Assembly: GCF_014042355.1 (NCBI RefSeq)
Contig: NZ_JACEZU010000016.1
Span: 49,152 to 113,151, forward strand
Direction: 5' to 3'
Source: Rugamonas apoptosis
Lineage (GTDB): Bacteria; Pseudomonadota; Gammaproteobacteria; Burkholderiales; Burkholderiaceae_D
DNA length: 64,000 bases
A model generated the notes under the pieces. That model was not told where the DNA came from. It ran no database searches and saw only the letters and a program-made list of their open reading frames with translations. Shown piece by piece: positions 17,204 through 26,453 of the stretch. The translations under genes were made by a program, and so were the position numbers. How positions within the stretch are numbered: the stretch's first letter is position 1; the number at the start of each line of letters is the position of its first letter.

Positions 17204-18601
17204 ATGGCACTGAACGTTATTCTCAATCTGCTGGCCGCGCTGGCCCTGCTCGGCTTCATGACCCGCCAGCAGCGGCGCGGCGCCACGTTCACGGTGCGCG
17301 TGTTCACCGGCCTGGGCCTGGGCGTGCTGCTGGGCGCCACCCTGCAAGCGATCTACGGCGCCAGCGCGCCGGCCCTGCACACCACCAGCGAATACCTGGA
17401 CATCGTCGGCAGCGGCTACGTCAACCTGCTGCAGATGATCGTCATGCCTTTGATCATGGTGTCCATCATCGCCGCCATCCTCAAGCTGCAAGGGGCCGCC
17501 TCGCTGGGCAAGATCAGCGTGCTGACCATCGGCACCCTGATGCTGACCACGCTGGTGGCCGCCAGCATCGGCATCCTGATGGCCAAGCTGTACGGCCTGA
17601 GCGCCGTCGGCCTCACTTCCAGCGCGGCCGAAGTGGCGCGCGGCGAATACCTGCAGGCCAAGCTGGGCGCGGCCAAGGCCCTCAGCCTGCCCGGCATGGT
17701 GCTCAGCTTCATCCCCACCAATCCCTTCCTGGACATGACGGGCGGGCGCAAGACTTCCACCATCGCGGTGGTCATCTTCTCCATCTTCATCGGCGTGTCC
17801 GCGACGGGCATCCACAGCCAGAAACCGGAAGCGTTCGCCGCGTTCGAGCATTTCATCGAGGTCGCGCACGCCGTCGTGATGCGCATGGTGTCGCTGGTGC
17901 TGCGCCTGACGCCGTACGGCGTGTTCGCGCTGATGGCGCAAGTGGTGTCCACCTCCAGCTATGCCGACATCCTCAAGCTGATCAGCTTCGTGGTCGCCTC
18001 GTACAGCGCGCTGATCCTGATGTTCTGCGTGCACCTGGCCATCATCACGGCGGCCGGCCTGCATCCGCTGCGCTACCTGAAGAAAGTGCTGCCGGTGCTG
18101 ACCTTCGCCTTCACCTCGCGCTCCAGCGCCGGCGCCATTCCCATGAACGTCCAGACCCAGACCCAGCGCCTGGGCACGCAGGAAGGCATCGCCAACTTCG
18201 CCGCCTCGTTCGGCGCCACCATCGGCCAGAACGGCTGCGCCGGCATCTATCCGGCCATGCTGGCCGTGATGATCGCGCCCACGGTGGGTATCGACCCGTT
18301 CACGCCGCACTTTATCGCCTCGCTGCTGGCCATCGTCACGGTCGGTTCGGTGGGCGTGGCCGGGGTCGGTGGCGGCGCCACGTTCGCGGCCCTGATCGTG
18401 CTGTCGGCCATGGACTTGCCGGTGGCGCTGGCCGGACTCCTGATCTCGGTCGAACCACTGATCGACATGGGCCGCACCGCCCTCAACGTGAGCGGCGCCA
18501 TCACGGCCGGCACCGTCACCAGCCGCGTGCTGGGCCAGACCGACATGGCCGTCTTCCAGCGCGACGACGAACCGGGCGACGACGACCGCATTGCCGCCTG
18601 A
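17204..18601 (+). CDS. tcyP: L-cystine transporter TcyP-like symporter
   Basis: A 465-residue dicarboxylate/amino acid:cation symporter (DAACS) with about ten hydrophobic segments. The hairpin and unwound-helix motifs are visible as TFAFTSRSSAGAIPMNV and FGATIGQNGCAGIYPAML. Overall length and N-terminus resemble TcyP/YdjN, a sodium-dependent cystine uptake system. The gene ends against a palindrome that separates it from the convergent solute-binding protein gene. Cystine is inferred from the subgroup; other amino acids cannot be excluded. Confidence 0.85.
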   Translation: MALNVILNLLAALALLGFMTRQQRRGATFTVRVFTGLGLGVLLGATLQAIYGASAPALHTTSEYLDIVGSGYVNLLQMIVMPLIMVSIIAAILKLQGAASLGKISVLTIGTLMLTTLVAASIGILMAKLYGLSAVGLTSSAAEVARGEYLQAKLGAAKALSLPGMVLSFIPTNPFLDMTGGRKTSTIAVVIFSIFIGVSATGIHSQKPEAFAAFEHFIEVAHAVVMRMVSLVLRLTPYGVFALMAQVVSTSSYADILKLISFVVASYSALILMFCVHLAIITAAGLHPLRYLKKVLPVLTFAFTSRSSAGAIPMNVQTQTQRLGTQEGIANFAASFGATIGQNGCAGIYPAMLAVMIAPTVGIDPFTPHFIASLLAIVTVGSVGVAGVGGGATFAALIVLSAMDLPVALAGLLISVEPLIDMGRTALNVSGAITAGTVTSRVLGQTDMAVFQRDDEPGDDDRIAA

Positions 18602-18624
18602 CCCCGAACAATCGGGACATAGGT

Positions 18625-18668
18625 AAATCGGGACGTAACACATTTCAAATGGTGTTACGTCCCGATTT
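18625..18668. terminator. Perfect palindrome between convergent genes
   Basis: AAATCGGGACGTAACAC and GTGTTACGTCCCGATTT are exact complements around an ATTTCAAATG loop that itself pairs partly. It sits between the stops of tcyP (+) and the solute-binding protein (-), so it likely ends both transcripts. A partial copy of its left arm (AATCGGGACATA) begins at 18610, which suggests a repeat element rather than a plain terminator. Confidence 0.7.
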
Positions 18669-18671
18669 ATT

Positions 18672-19424
18672 TTAAGGTTCGTCCGGTTTGCCCAGGCCAT
18701 ATTGGGCGAAGATCTGCGCCACCCGCCCGCTCTTGCGCAAATGGCGCATGCCTTCGGAGAAGGTCTTGGCGTAGGCGCTGCCTGGCTGGAAGGCGACGTA
18801 TTCGTTGTTGCTGTCGATGCAGCCAGCGTTGCGCAAGGCCGCATGGCCGCGCTGGACCAGCTCCAGCGGCAAGGTCCGGCGTTCCTCCAGCACGGCGTCC
18901 AGCCGCCCGATATCGAGCATGCGCGCCATGCGCCAGATCAGGTCCGCGCCGCCCGGCACCCGGGTCGCGTCCTGCAGGAACAGTTCCACGTCCGCCGGAA
19001 ATTTCTTGCCGCTGCCGACGCCTATCCTGATGCCCGCCGCATCGCCGCCCGCCCCGCCATAGCGCCACGCCAACTCCGGACGCGTGAAAAAGCAAAACTG
19101 GGTGGTGACGATGGGTTCGTCGGGAAATTGCAGATCGGGCGCGACGGCATGGGTGACGCCGACGATGGCTTGCGCCTGCCCCGAGCGCACCGAAGACAAG
19201 GCGCGCGTGAACGGCAGTTGCACGAAACGGGGCTTGGTGCCCGCCGCCGTGAAGATGTCGTTGACGATGTCGACCAGGATGCCGCGGTGCGCGCCCTGCG
19301 CCGAGCAGCTGTAGGGGCACCAGTCGTTGATGGCGATGACCAGCTCGTCCGCCCGCGCCGCCAGCGGCAGCAGCAGCAGCGCGATGCTCGACAGCCACAG
19401 CCACCACGGACGCCTACGCTTCAT
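18672..19424 (-). CDS. Family 3 solute-binding (periplasmic amino-acid-binding-like) protein
   Basis: A 250-residue secreted protein. The signal peptide is MKRRRPWWLWLSSIALLLL ending near LAARA-DE. The mature part has the PBPb fold of family 3 solute-binding proteins (ELVIAINDWCPYSC; GILVDIVNDIFTAAG; YVAFQPGSAYAKTF). The start at 19424 follows GGGAGAGG; a longer in-frame start at 19520 lacks a signal peptide at its N-terminus. No permease or ATPase genes adjoin it, so it may be an orphan binding protein feeding a distant transporter or a sensor. Confidence 0.8.
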   Translation of the reverse strand: MKRRRPWWLWLSSIALLLLPLAARADELVIAINDWCPYSCSAQGAHRGILVDIVNDIFTAAGTKPRFVQLPFTRALSSVRSGQAQAIVGVTHAVAPDLQFPDEPIVTTQFCFFTRPELAWRYGGAGGDAAGIRIGVGSGKKFPADVELFLQDATRVPGGADLIWRMARMLDIGRLDAVLEERRTLPLELVQRGHAALRNAGCIDSNNEYVAFQPGSAYAKTFSEGMRHLRKSGRVAQIFAQYGLGKPDEP

Positions 19425-19535
19425 TCCCTCTCCCGGTCGATCACCGCCGCAGGCGGCCAGCATGCCGATCATACTCCATGGCCAGCCAGGATGCCTGGAA
19501 CGAAACAGCGCGTACAGCATGCCGCACGGGCAAAA

Positions 19536-19564
19536 AAATACCCGCGTGCAGCACGCGGGTATTT
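19536..19564 (-). terminator. Rho-independent terminator of the FadL-like gene
   Basis: On the minus strand AAATACCCGCGTGC pairs with GCACGCGGGTATTT, followed by a seven-T run. It lies 25 bp past the stop of the porin gene. Confidence 0.92.
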
Positions 19565-19589
19565 CTCATCCGTACCGCCGGAACAGCGG

Positions 19590-21011
19590 TCAGAACTTGT
19601 AGTTGTACGCCACGCCCAGCAGTTGCAGATGGGTCTTGTAGGTGCCGCGCGTGGTTTCGCCGTTACCGGTGCAGGTCGGGATCAGCGGGCTGCAGCTGTT
19701 CTTGTAGGTGGTGTCCGCATCCTTGAAGCTCAGGAAGCTGTAGGCCAGGTCGATGGTCGATTGCGGGCTCAGCTTATACGCGGCGCCCAGCGAGAACTGG
19801 TAGCGGTCGCTGTCTGGCAGGGCCGGATCGCGCAGCTGGGCGCTCGGCACCGGCGACTGGTCGTAGGCCACGCCACCGCGCAGCGTCACCTTGTCGTCAT
19901 AGCGATAGTTGGCGCCCAGCGCCAGGCGCACGCTGTTCTTCCACTGCTGGTTGATCACCAGGTCGCCTTCGGCCGTGTTGGGGAACTGGATGTGCAGGTC
20001 GCTCAAGCGCGAGTGACGGCTCCAGGTCAGGTCGGCCATGCCGTCCCATTTCGCATCGAACTGGTGGAACACGTTCATCGACAACGTTTCCGGCGTGCGC
20101 AGCTTGACCATCGAGGCCGAGTTCAGGCGGTGGCCGCTGGCGGCCAGCACCTTGTTGGTGATCTGGTCGGTCGTCACCATCGAGAAGTCCCACACCGCGT
20201 CGCCCTTCAGGCCGTGCGCCACCGACGAGCGGTAGGCGAAGCCGAAGCGGGTGTTCTGGTCCAGCGTGTACATATAGCCCAGGTTGAAGCCGTAGCCCCA
20301 GTCCTTGCCGTTGATGGAGGCGTGCGCATCATTGACCGAACCCAGCACGGCCGGGTTGCCGCCCAGCGCGACGATGGTGCCGATCAGTTGGGCGCGGGTG
20401 GCGGCGGCGGCCGGGCTGGACAGCGCGGCGACCGTGCCCGGCACGTCGACGGCCTGGCCCAGGTCGGCGTTGAAGTGTTCGGCCATGATGCCGAAACCGA
20501 AAGCGTGGTGCTCATTGAGCTTGAACGAGGCCGATGGGTTCAGCGTGACGGCTTCCAGTTTCACGTCCGTCAGCGCGTAACGGCCGGTCCAGGTATTGCT
20601 GTAGTTGAGCTTGGCGCCGTACGGCACGAACAGGCCCAGGCCGACGGCCCACTGGTCGTTCAGTTTCTTGCTGGCGTACAGCGACGGCGCCGTCACCGAG
20701 TCCGGCGCGTAGCCGTGGGCCGCGGTGCCGCCCGTGGGGGCGCCAGTGAAGTGGGTGGAACCGGTGTCCTGGAAGGTCGAGTGCGGCACCACCACGGTGG
20801 CGCCGAAGTTCACTTGCGTGCCATCCAGGCGCGACAAGCCGGCTGGATTGTAGAAGATGGTCGAAGCGTCGTTCGCTTCGGCCGCGTTGGCGTCAGCCGT
20901 ACCTTGAGCAGCCACGCTTTGCGAACCAAAGCGGTAACCGGATGCCAGTGCGCTGGCGGACAGGGAGCTCAGGGCAACGGCGATGATGAGGGGAAGATAT
21001 TTTTGATTCAA
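19590..21011 (-). CDS. OmpP1/FadL family outer membrane transporter
   Basis: A 473-residue outer-membrane beta barrel. A signal peptide (LIIAVALSSLSASALA) precedes the mature start SGYRFGSQSVAAQGTA and the family motif STIFYNPAGLSRLDGTQV, which forms the N-terminal hatch. The C-terminus ends in an aromatic residue (VAYNYKF), typical for barrel insertion. FadL proteins import long-chain fatty acids or other hydrophobic compounds. The start is uncertain: TTG at 21011 gives the best signal peptide, but in-frame ATGs at 21071 and 21128 exist. Confidence 0.87.
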   Translation of the reverse strand: MNQKYLPLIIAVALSSLSASALASGYRFGSQSVAAQGTADANAAEANDASTIFYNPAGLSRLDGTQVNFGATVVVPHSTFQDTGSTHFTGAPTGGTAAHGYAPDSVTAPSLYASKKLNDQWAVGLGLFVPYGAKLNYSNTWTGRYALTDVKLEAVTLNPSASFKLNEHHAFGFGIMAEHFNADLGQAVDVPGTVAALSSPAAAATRAQLIGTIVALGGNPAVLGSVNDAHASINGKDWGYGFNLGYMYTLDQNTRFGFAYRSSVAHGLKGDAVWDFSMVTTDQITNKVLAASGHRLNSASMVKLRTPETLSMNVFHQFDAKWDGMADLTWSRHSRLSDLHIQFPNTAEGDLVINQQWKNSVRLALGANYRYDDKVTLRGGVAYDQSPVPSAQLRDPALPDSDRYQFSLGAAYKLSPQSTIDLAYSFLSFKDADTTYKNSCSPLIPTCTGNGETTRGTYKTHLQLLGVAYNYKF

Positions 21012-21233
21012 GGTGGTCTCGCTTTGTAGGTAATGGCTGATCGACGTCAGATTATTCTGTGGGGCCGGCATCGCGCTGGCCTGCGCGGCGGGCATGATGC
21101 TGGGTGGCAAGAAGGATACACCAGCCATAAAACATTAAAGTAGAGTAACGGTTCTAATTATGCTACGACCTCAGCAAGATTGCCATTTCCGTACGTTCTT
21201 TACCCAAACTAAGCGAAAAGCTGTTGTAAAAAG

Positions 21234-21256
21234 AAAAGGACCCGCGGGTCCTTTTC
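21234..21256 (-). terminator. Rho-independent terminator of the RND efflux operon
   Basis: AAAAGGACCCGCGGGTCCTTTT is a perfect palindrome; on the minus strand it is followed by CTTTTT. It begins just past the stop of the RND pump gene at 21266. Confidence 0.9.
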
Positions 21257-21265
21257 CTTATTGCA

Positions 21266-24200
21266 TCAGTGCGCGTCGAGCGCCGGGCCTGGCGGCAAGC
21301 CCTTGCCGCCCCGTCCCCGCGCCTTGTTGATGACCCACATCACGAGGCGGAACAGCAGCCGCACGAACACCAGCGTCAGCAGCGCCTCCACCAGCGTCAT
21401 CAACAACGCCGGCACCGTGGTCCAGCGCAGTTCGCGGCGGCGGAACTTGGCCAGCGCGCGGTCGCGGGCGATCTCGATGCTGTCGTAGAAGGTGGGCACC
21501 ACCAGCAGGGTCAAAATGGTCGAGGTGATGGTGCCGCCGATGATGGCGATCGCCAGCGGACGGTAGAACTCGCCGCCCTCGCCCAGCCCCAGCGCCACCG
21601 GGAACATGCCGGCGATCAGGGCGAAGGTGGTCATCAGGATCGGGCGCAACCGCATGCGGCCCGCGTACATCAGCGCATCCTCGCGGCCAAAGCCTTCCTG
21701 TTCGCGCTTGCGGGCTGCGTCCAGCAGCAGGATGGCGTTCTTGGCCACCAGGCCCATCAGCATGATCACGCCGATGAAGCTCATCAGGTTCAAGGTGCTG
21801 CCCGTGATCATCAGCGCCAGCACCACGCCGATCAGGGACAGCGGCAGCGACAGCATCACGGCCACCGGCGCCGTGAACGAGCCGAACTGCATCACCAGGA
21901 TCAGGTACATCAAGCCGATGCCCATCACCAGCGCGATCGCCATTTCCGTGAACAGTTCAGCCTGGTCCTTGCCGGCGCCGCCCAGGTCCAGGCCATAGCC
22001 CGGAGGGAAGTCGATGGCCTTGGCCAGTTTCATGGCGTCGTCCGTCACTTCGCCCGGCGAGCGGCCCTGCACGTTGGCCGATACCGTCACCGTGCGCTTG
22101 CCGTTCTTGTGCTCGATGGTGGACGGACCCTTGCCCATGGTGATGGTGGCGATCTGGTCCAGCGGCACCATCTGGTTGGTGCCCGTCACGGAGATTGGCA
22201 GGCGTTCGATGTTTTCCGCGTTGACGCGGTCTTCCGGCGCCAGCCGCACGGCCACGTCGCGCGACTCGCCCGTGGGGTCGACCCAGTCGCCCACTTCCAC
22301 GCCGGCGAAGGCCACCCGCAGCGATTGCGCCGCGTCGTTGACGGAAATGCCCATCGAGTTGGCCAGGCCGCGATTCAGTTCAATCTGCAGCTCGTTCTTC
22401 GGATCCTGCTGCGACAGGCCCACGTCCACCGCGCCCGGTACCAGGCGCAGCTTGTCCATGTAGGCGCTCGTGATCTCCATCAGGCGGCGCGAATCGGGGC
22501 CGGTGAACTCGATCTGCACCGGCTTGCCCTGGTTGCCCAGGTCGTCGACCACGGAAATCTCGGCGCCCACCACATGGCCCAGTTTTTCACGCAATTCGGC
22601 GCCGATCTGGAACGCAGTGCGCTTGCGGGTGTTGCGCTTGCCGATGTCGAGGTAGATCCGGCCACCGTTGGCGCTGATGTTGGAATTGGTGTCCTTCACT
22701 TCCGGAATGGCGCGCGCCAGTTCGGCGGCCCGCTCCATTTTCAGGCGCGCATATTCCACGCTGCTCGACGGCGGCGTGCGCACGTCGATGGCGATGGTGC
22801 TGCGGTCGGCCGCCGGCAGGAACGAGGAGCCGCCGAACTTCACGTGCAGCACGATGGCGCCCACGAAAGTGCCCAGCGCGATCACGGCCATCCAGCGGCG
22901 GTGATGCAGCGCCCACGCGATCACGTTGCCATAGCGGTCGGACTGGTGGTCGAACCAGTCGTTAAAGCGCTGCAGCACTTTGCCCAGGCCTTTTTTCGGC
23001 GCCGTGTGGTGGTCGGCCGGGTCGCCCCAGTAGGCCGACAGCATGGGGTCGAGCGTGAACGAGATGCCGAGGCTGACCAGCACCGAGCAGGTGACGGTGA
23101 GCGCGAACGGCCGGAACCACTCGCCGGAAATACCGGGCATGAAGGCCACGGGGATGAACACGGCGATGATGGAGAAGGTGGTGGCAGCCACGGCCAGGCC
23201 GATTTCAGCCGTGCCGTTCAGGGCCGCCGTGCGGCGGTCCGACCCCATCTGCATGTGGCGCACGATGTTTTCCCGCACCACGATGGCGTCGTCGATCAAT
23301 ACGCCGATCGCCAGCGACAGGCCCAGCAGCGTCATGAAGTTGAGCGTGAAGCCGCACAGCCACACGGCGATGAAGGCCGCCACCACCGAAGTGGGCAGGC
23401 TGAGCGCCGTGATCATGGTCGAGCGCCAGGAATTGAGGAAGGCGTACACCACGAAGATGGTCAGCACGGCGCCGAACACCAGCGACTCGATCACGTTATT
23501 CAGGCTGCGCTGCGATTCGTCGCCGCCGTCGCGCGTGATTTCCAGCTTGGTGCCGGCCGGCAGGGTGGCGTTGATGGCCTTGATCTCGTCGCGCAGCCGG
23601 GCCGCCACGGAGACGGTGGATGCGTCGCGCGAGCGGGACACGGCGATCCCCACGTTGGGCTTGCCGCTGCGGATGCTGAGGCCATTCACTTCCGCGAAGC
23701 CATCCTCAATGGTGGCCACTTGCGCCAGGCGCACGATCTCGTCGCCACTGCGCTTGACCACCACCTGCTCGAATTCGCGCGGGGTTTCGATCCGGCCCAC
23801 CAGGCGGATGCTCTTCTCGTCCAGCGTGCCGCGCACCTTGCCCACCGGCGCATTGGTGTTCTGGTTGCGCAGCGCGTTGACCACCTCGCCCACCGACACG
23901 TTATATTCACGCAGCTTCTCGGCCTTGAGCAGCACCGACAGTTCGCGCTTGAGCGAACCGTTGACTTTCACCTGCGACACGCCGTCAACGGCGCGGAAGC
24001 GGTCCGACAGGGTATCCTCGGCCAGGCGCGAGATTTCCGCGTGGCTCTGGCTGGTGGACGACAGCGCCACCTGCATCACGGGATCGGAGGCCGGATCGAT
24101 GCGTTGCAGGATCGGTTCGCGCATTTCCGTGGGCAGCTTGTAGCGCACGGAACCGATCGCGTTGCGGATCTCGTCGGACGCTTCGATCAAATTCTTCTTG

Positions 24201-24490
24201 AAACTGAACTCGATGAAGATGGTAGCCGAACCTTCATTGGCCGTGCTTTCCAGCTTGGTGGCGCCGGAAATGGCCAGCAGCGGTTTTTCCAGCCGGTTGA
24301 CGATCTCGCGCTCCACCGTGTCGGGCGAGGCGCCCGGATACGGCACGTTGACGATGATGAACGGCACTTCCACGTCCGGGTTCTGGTTCACGCGCAGCTT
24401 CTTCAGCGCCAGCAGGCCCAGGCACATCATGGCCACGATCAGCACCAGCGTGGCGATCGGCCGCTTGATACTAAAATCGGATAAGAACAT
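21266..24490 (-). CDS. RND (HAE1-type) multidrug efflux permease
   Basis: A 1074-residue inner-membrane transporter of the AcrB/MexB-like superfamily. It opens with the classic FSIKRPIATLVLIVAMMCLG helix, has the NPDVEVP and PYPGASPDTVE periplasmic motifs, two large periplasmic loops and twelve expected membrane segments. TM4 carries GVLIDDAIVVREN, containing the aspartate pair used for proton coupling. With the adaptor encoded 3 bp upstream it would extrude drugs or hydrophobic compounds. No outer-membrane channel gene is present here, so a TolC-like protein encoded elsewhere is needed. The C-terminal 40 residues are basic and longer than in AcrB. Confidence 0.95.
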   Translation of the reverse strand: MFLSDFSIKRPIATLVLIVAMMCLGLLALKKLRVNQNPDVEVPFIIVNVPYPGASPDTVEREIVNRLEKPLLAISGATKLESTANEGSATIFIEFSFKKNLIEASDEIRNAIGSVRYKLPTEMREPILQRIDPASDPVMQVALSSTSQSHAEISRLAEDTLSDRFRAVDGVSQVKVNGSLKRELSVLLKAEKLREYNVSVGEVVNALRNQNTNAPVGKVRGTLDEKSIRLVGRIETPREFEQVVVKRSGDEIVRLAQVATIEDGFAEVNGLSIRSGKPNVGIAVSRSRDASTVSVAARLRDEIKAINATLPAGTKLEITRDGGDESQRSLNNVIESLVFGAVLTIFVVYAFLNSWRSTMITALSLPTSVVAAFIAVWLCGFTLNFMTLLGLSLAIGVLIDDAIVVRENIVRHMQMGSDRRTAALNGTAEIGLAVAATTFSIIAVFIPVAFMPGISGEWFRPFALTVTCSVLVSLGISFTLDPMLSAYWGDPADHHTAPKKGLGKVLQRFNDWFDHQSDRYGNVIAWALHHRRWMAVIALGTFVGAIVLHVKFGGSSFLPAADRSTIAIDVRTPPSSSVEYARLKMERAAELARAIPEVKDTNSNISANGGRIYLDIGKRNTRKRTAFQIGAELREKLGHVVGAEISVVDDLGNQGKPVQIEFTGPDSRRLMEITSAYMDKLRLVPGAVDVGLSQQDPKNELQIELNRGLANSMGISVNDAAQSLRVAFAGVEVGDWVDPTGESRDVAVRLAPEDRVNAENIERLPISVTGTNQMVPLDQIATITMGKGPSTIEHKNGKRTVTVSANVQGRSPGEVTDDAMKLAKAIDFPPGYGLDLGGAGKDQAELFTEMAIALVMGIGLMYLILVMQFGSFTAPVAVMLSLPLSLIGVVLALMITGSTLNLMSFIGVIMLMGLVAKNAILLLDAARKREQEGFGREDALMYAGRMRLRPILMTTFALIAGMFPVALGLGEGGEFYRPLAIAIIGGTITSTILTLLVVPTFYDSIEIARDRALAKFRRRELRWTTVPALLMTLVEALLTLVFVRLLFRLVMWVINKARGRGGKGLPPGPALDAH

Positions 24491-24493
24491 GGA

Positions 24494-25666
24494 TCAGTTC
24501 CCTTTCGTCGCGGAAGGCGCGGTGGCGGACGAAGCCTGCGCCGGATTGCCGGCCGACGCCACCACCTTGGGCACCGTCAGCTCCACCACCTGGCCATTGG
24601 CGTAGCTGGAATTGGGCACGCGCAGCACGCGGTCGCCGGCGGCCAGGCCGGAACGCACTTCCCACTGGCCGGTGCGCGGGTCGCGCACGCCGATGTTGAG
24701 GGCGGCCTTGCTCAGGGCCTTGCCGTTCAGGCGCCATGCGTACGACTGGTCGCCCGAGCGCACCAGGGCCGAATCGGCGATCATCAGCGCGTCCGTCACG
24801 TCGGATTCGACGCGCCCTTCCGCATACAGGCCGGACACGCCGGGCAGGCGCTTGTCGGCGAATTCCACCAGCACTTCAACCTGGCGCGTGACGGCGTTGG
24901 CCGATGGGTCGACCCGCTTGACGCGGCCCGTGAAGTCCTGGTTGGCATAGCCGTTGACGCGGAAGCGCACCGGCTGCCCCACCTTGACCACACCGATCTT
25001 GTCGGCCGACACCAGGCCTTCGAAGCGCATGCTGGCCGGGTCGATCACCTTGATCAATTCCTTGCCAACGGCGGCCGTGTCGCCGTTGGACACCTTGCGG
25101 TCGCTGACGATGCCGTCGAACGGCGCGCGTACGCTGGTGCGGCTCAATTGCTGGCGGGCCGAGACGGACTTGGCGCGCGCGGCGGCCAGTTCGCTTTGCA
25201 GGTTGTTGCGGCGGATTTCCGAGTCTTCCAGGGCCTGGGTCGACACCATGCCGGACGCGCGCAGCGTCTTCTGGCGCTGGAACGCGCGCTCGGCCTGCTC
25301 CAGGCTCTGGGCGGCGGCGCGGGTGGCTTCCTCGGCCGAATTGAGGCTGTCGCGGATGGCCGTCTCGTCCAGGCGCACCAGCACGTCGCCCTTGTGCACG
25401 GCCTCACCGTTCTCCTTCAATACTTGCAGCACCACGGCGCTCACCTCGGCGCGCAGGTCGGCGCGGCGCTCGGGCTGGATCGAGCCGGTGATGACGGGGC
25501 CGGACGCGAGCGCGTTGGACTCCACCGTCAGCAAGTCTTCCGGCGCGACCTGCAAGGTCACCGCACCCTTGCCGTCTTTGCCCGCTTTATCCGGTGCCTT
25601 GGTGGACTTGCCGCAGGCGACCAGGGCCGAGGCGACGGCGAGAGCAACTAAGGTTTTGCGCAACAT
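24494..25666 (-). CDS. RND efflux periplasmic adaptor (membrane fusion) protein
   Basis: A 390-residue lipoprotein-type adaptor: signal peptide with lipobox LVAC (about residue 18), then a biotinyl-lipoyl-like domain (LRAEVSAVVLQVLKENGEAV), a coiled-coil hairpin (about 100-180), a second lipoyl half (RAPFDGIVSDRKVSNGDTA) and a beta-barrel/membrane-proximal domain. It bridges the RND pump to an outer-membrane channel. It is the first gene of the two-gene operon. Confidence 0.94.
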   Translation of the reverse strand: MLRKTLVALAVASALVACGKSTKAPDKAGKDGKGAVTLQVAPEDLLTVESNALASGPVITGSIQPERRADLRAEVSAVVLQVLKENGEAVHKGDVLVRLDETAIRDSLNSAEEATRAAAQSLEQAERAFQRQKTLRASGMVSTQALEDSEIRRNNLQSELAAARAKSVSARQQLSRTSVRAPFDGIVSDRKVSNGDTAAVGKELIKVIDPASMRFEGLVSADKIGVVKVGQPVRFRVNGYANQDFTGRVKRVDPSANAVTRQVEVLVEFADKRLPGVSGLYAEGRVESDVTDALMIADSALVRSGDQSYAWRLNGKALSKAALNIGVRDPRTGQWEVRSGLAAGDRVLRVPNSSYANGQVVELTVPKVVASAGNPAQASSATAPSATKGN

Positions 25667-25890
25667 AAAAAATCTCCGAAATAGATGAACGTCGGTGCGG
25701 TTGGAATATTTGTTAAAACTGCAAGGCGCAGAGTATCAACCAGCGCCGCCCGCGCGTCAATCGCACAATGGCTGGACTGCCGGTTTCCGTGCCTGGAACG
25801 CGGAATCGGCGGATAAACGGGGGCTGGAAGTGAGAATTGGAGAGAGTGTGGCGGCCGCCCGCAGGGCGCGGGCGGCGAACGTCGGGGCGA

Positions 25891-26328
25891 TCAGCCGCGC
25901 GCGAACAGTGCGAAGATCAGGTGGCCCATGGCGATACCGGTGGCCAGGCCGCCGCCGATCTCCACCAGCGTGTGGCCCATGCGCTCGCGCAGCCAGGTGT
26001 GGCCGGCATCGCCCTTGGCCAGCCGGTTGATGGCGGCCGCCTGCTTGCCCACGTGCTGGCGCAGGCTGTTGGCATCAATGATGACGATGAAGCACAGCGT
26101 GACGGCCACGCCAAACGCCGGATGGCCGATACCCTCGCGCAGCGCGATCAGGGTCGCCATGCTGGACACGACGGCGCTGTGGTTGCTGGGGAAGCCACCG
26201 TTGCCCACCAGGTTGAACGCCCATTTGCGGGCGCGCGCGCTGTTGATCAGGAACTTGATCGGGCCAACGATGGTCCAGGTCAGCAAGGGGGTAACGAGGT
26301 AAGCGAGGTCCATCAGCGTGTCCTTCAT
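25891..26328 (-). CDS. Divergent PAP2 family (DUF212) membrane protein
   Basis: A 145-residue membrane protein with four to five hydrophobic segments. The phosphatase-like motifs are GGFPSNHSAVVSSMATLIA (about residues 44-62) and MGHTLVEIGGGLATGIAMGH near the C-terminus, as in the divergent PAP2 (YuiD) family. These resemble acid-phosphatase motifs, but no substrate is established. It is monocistronic and divergent from the DUF475 gene. Confidence 0.85.
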   Translation of the reverse strand: MKDTLMDLAYLVTPLLTWTIVGPIKFLINSARARKWAFNLVGNGGFPSNHSAVVSSMATLIALREGIGHPAFGVAVTLCFIVIIDANSLRQHVGKQAAAINRLAKGDAGHTWLRERMGHTLVEIGGGLATGIAMGHLIFALFARG

Positions 26329-26453
26329 GAAAAACGTGGCGTGGGGGTGCCCGTCCGGGCAAATTGGCGGCCATTATCGCAGAACGCCATGCTGTCTCCC
26401 AAGCAAGTATTATAAAATCGGGCCACCTCCACCCTTCACAGCCCAGGAAAGCC

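Noticed and set aside
21269..24484. A 1071-residue open frame on the plus strand
   Set aside because: It is the exact antisense of the RND pump gene and has the His/Gln/Arg-rich composition of a GC-rich shadow frame. The minus strand shows clear RND motifs.
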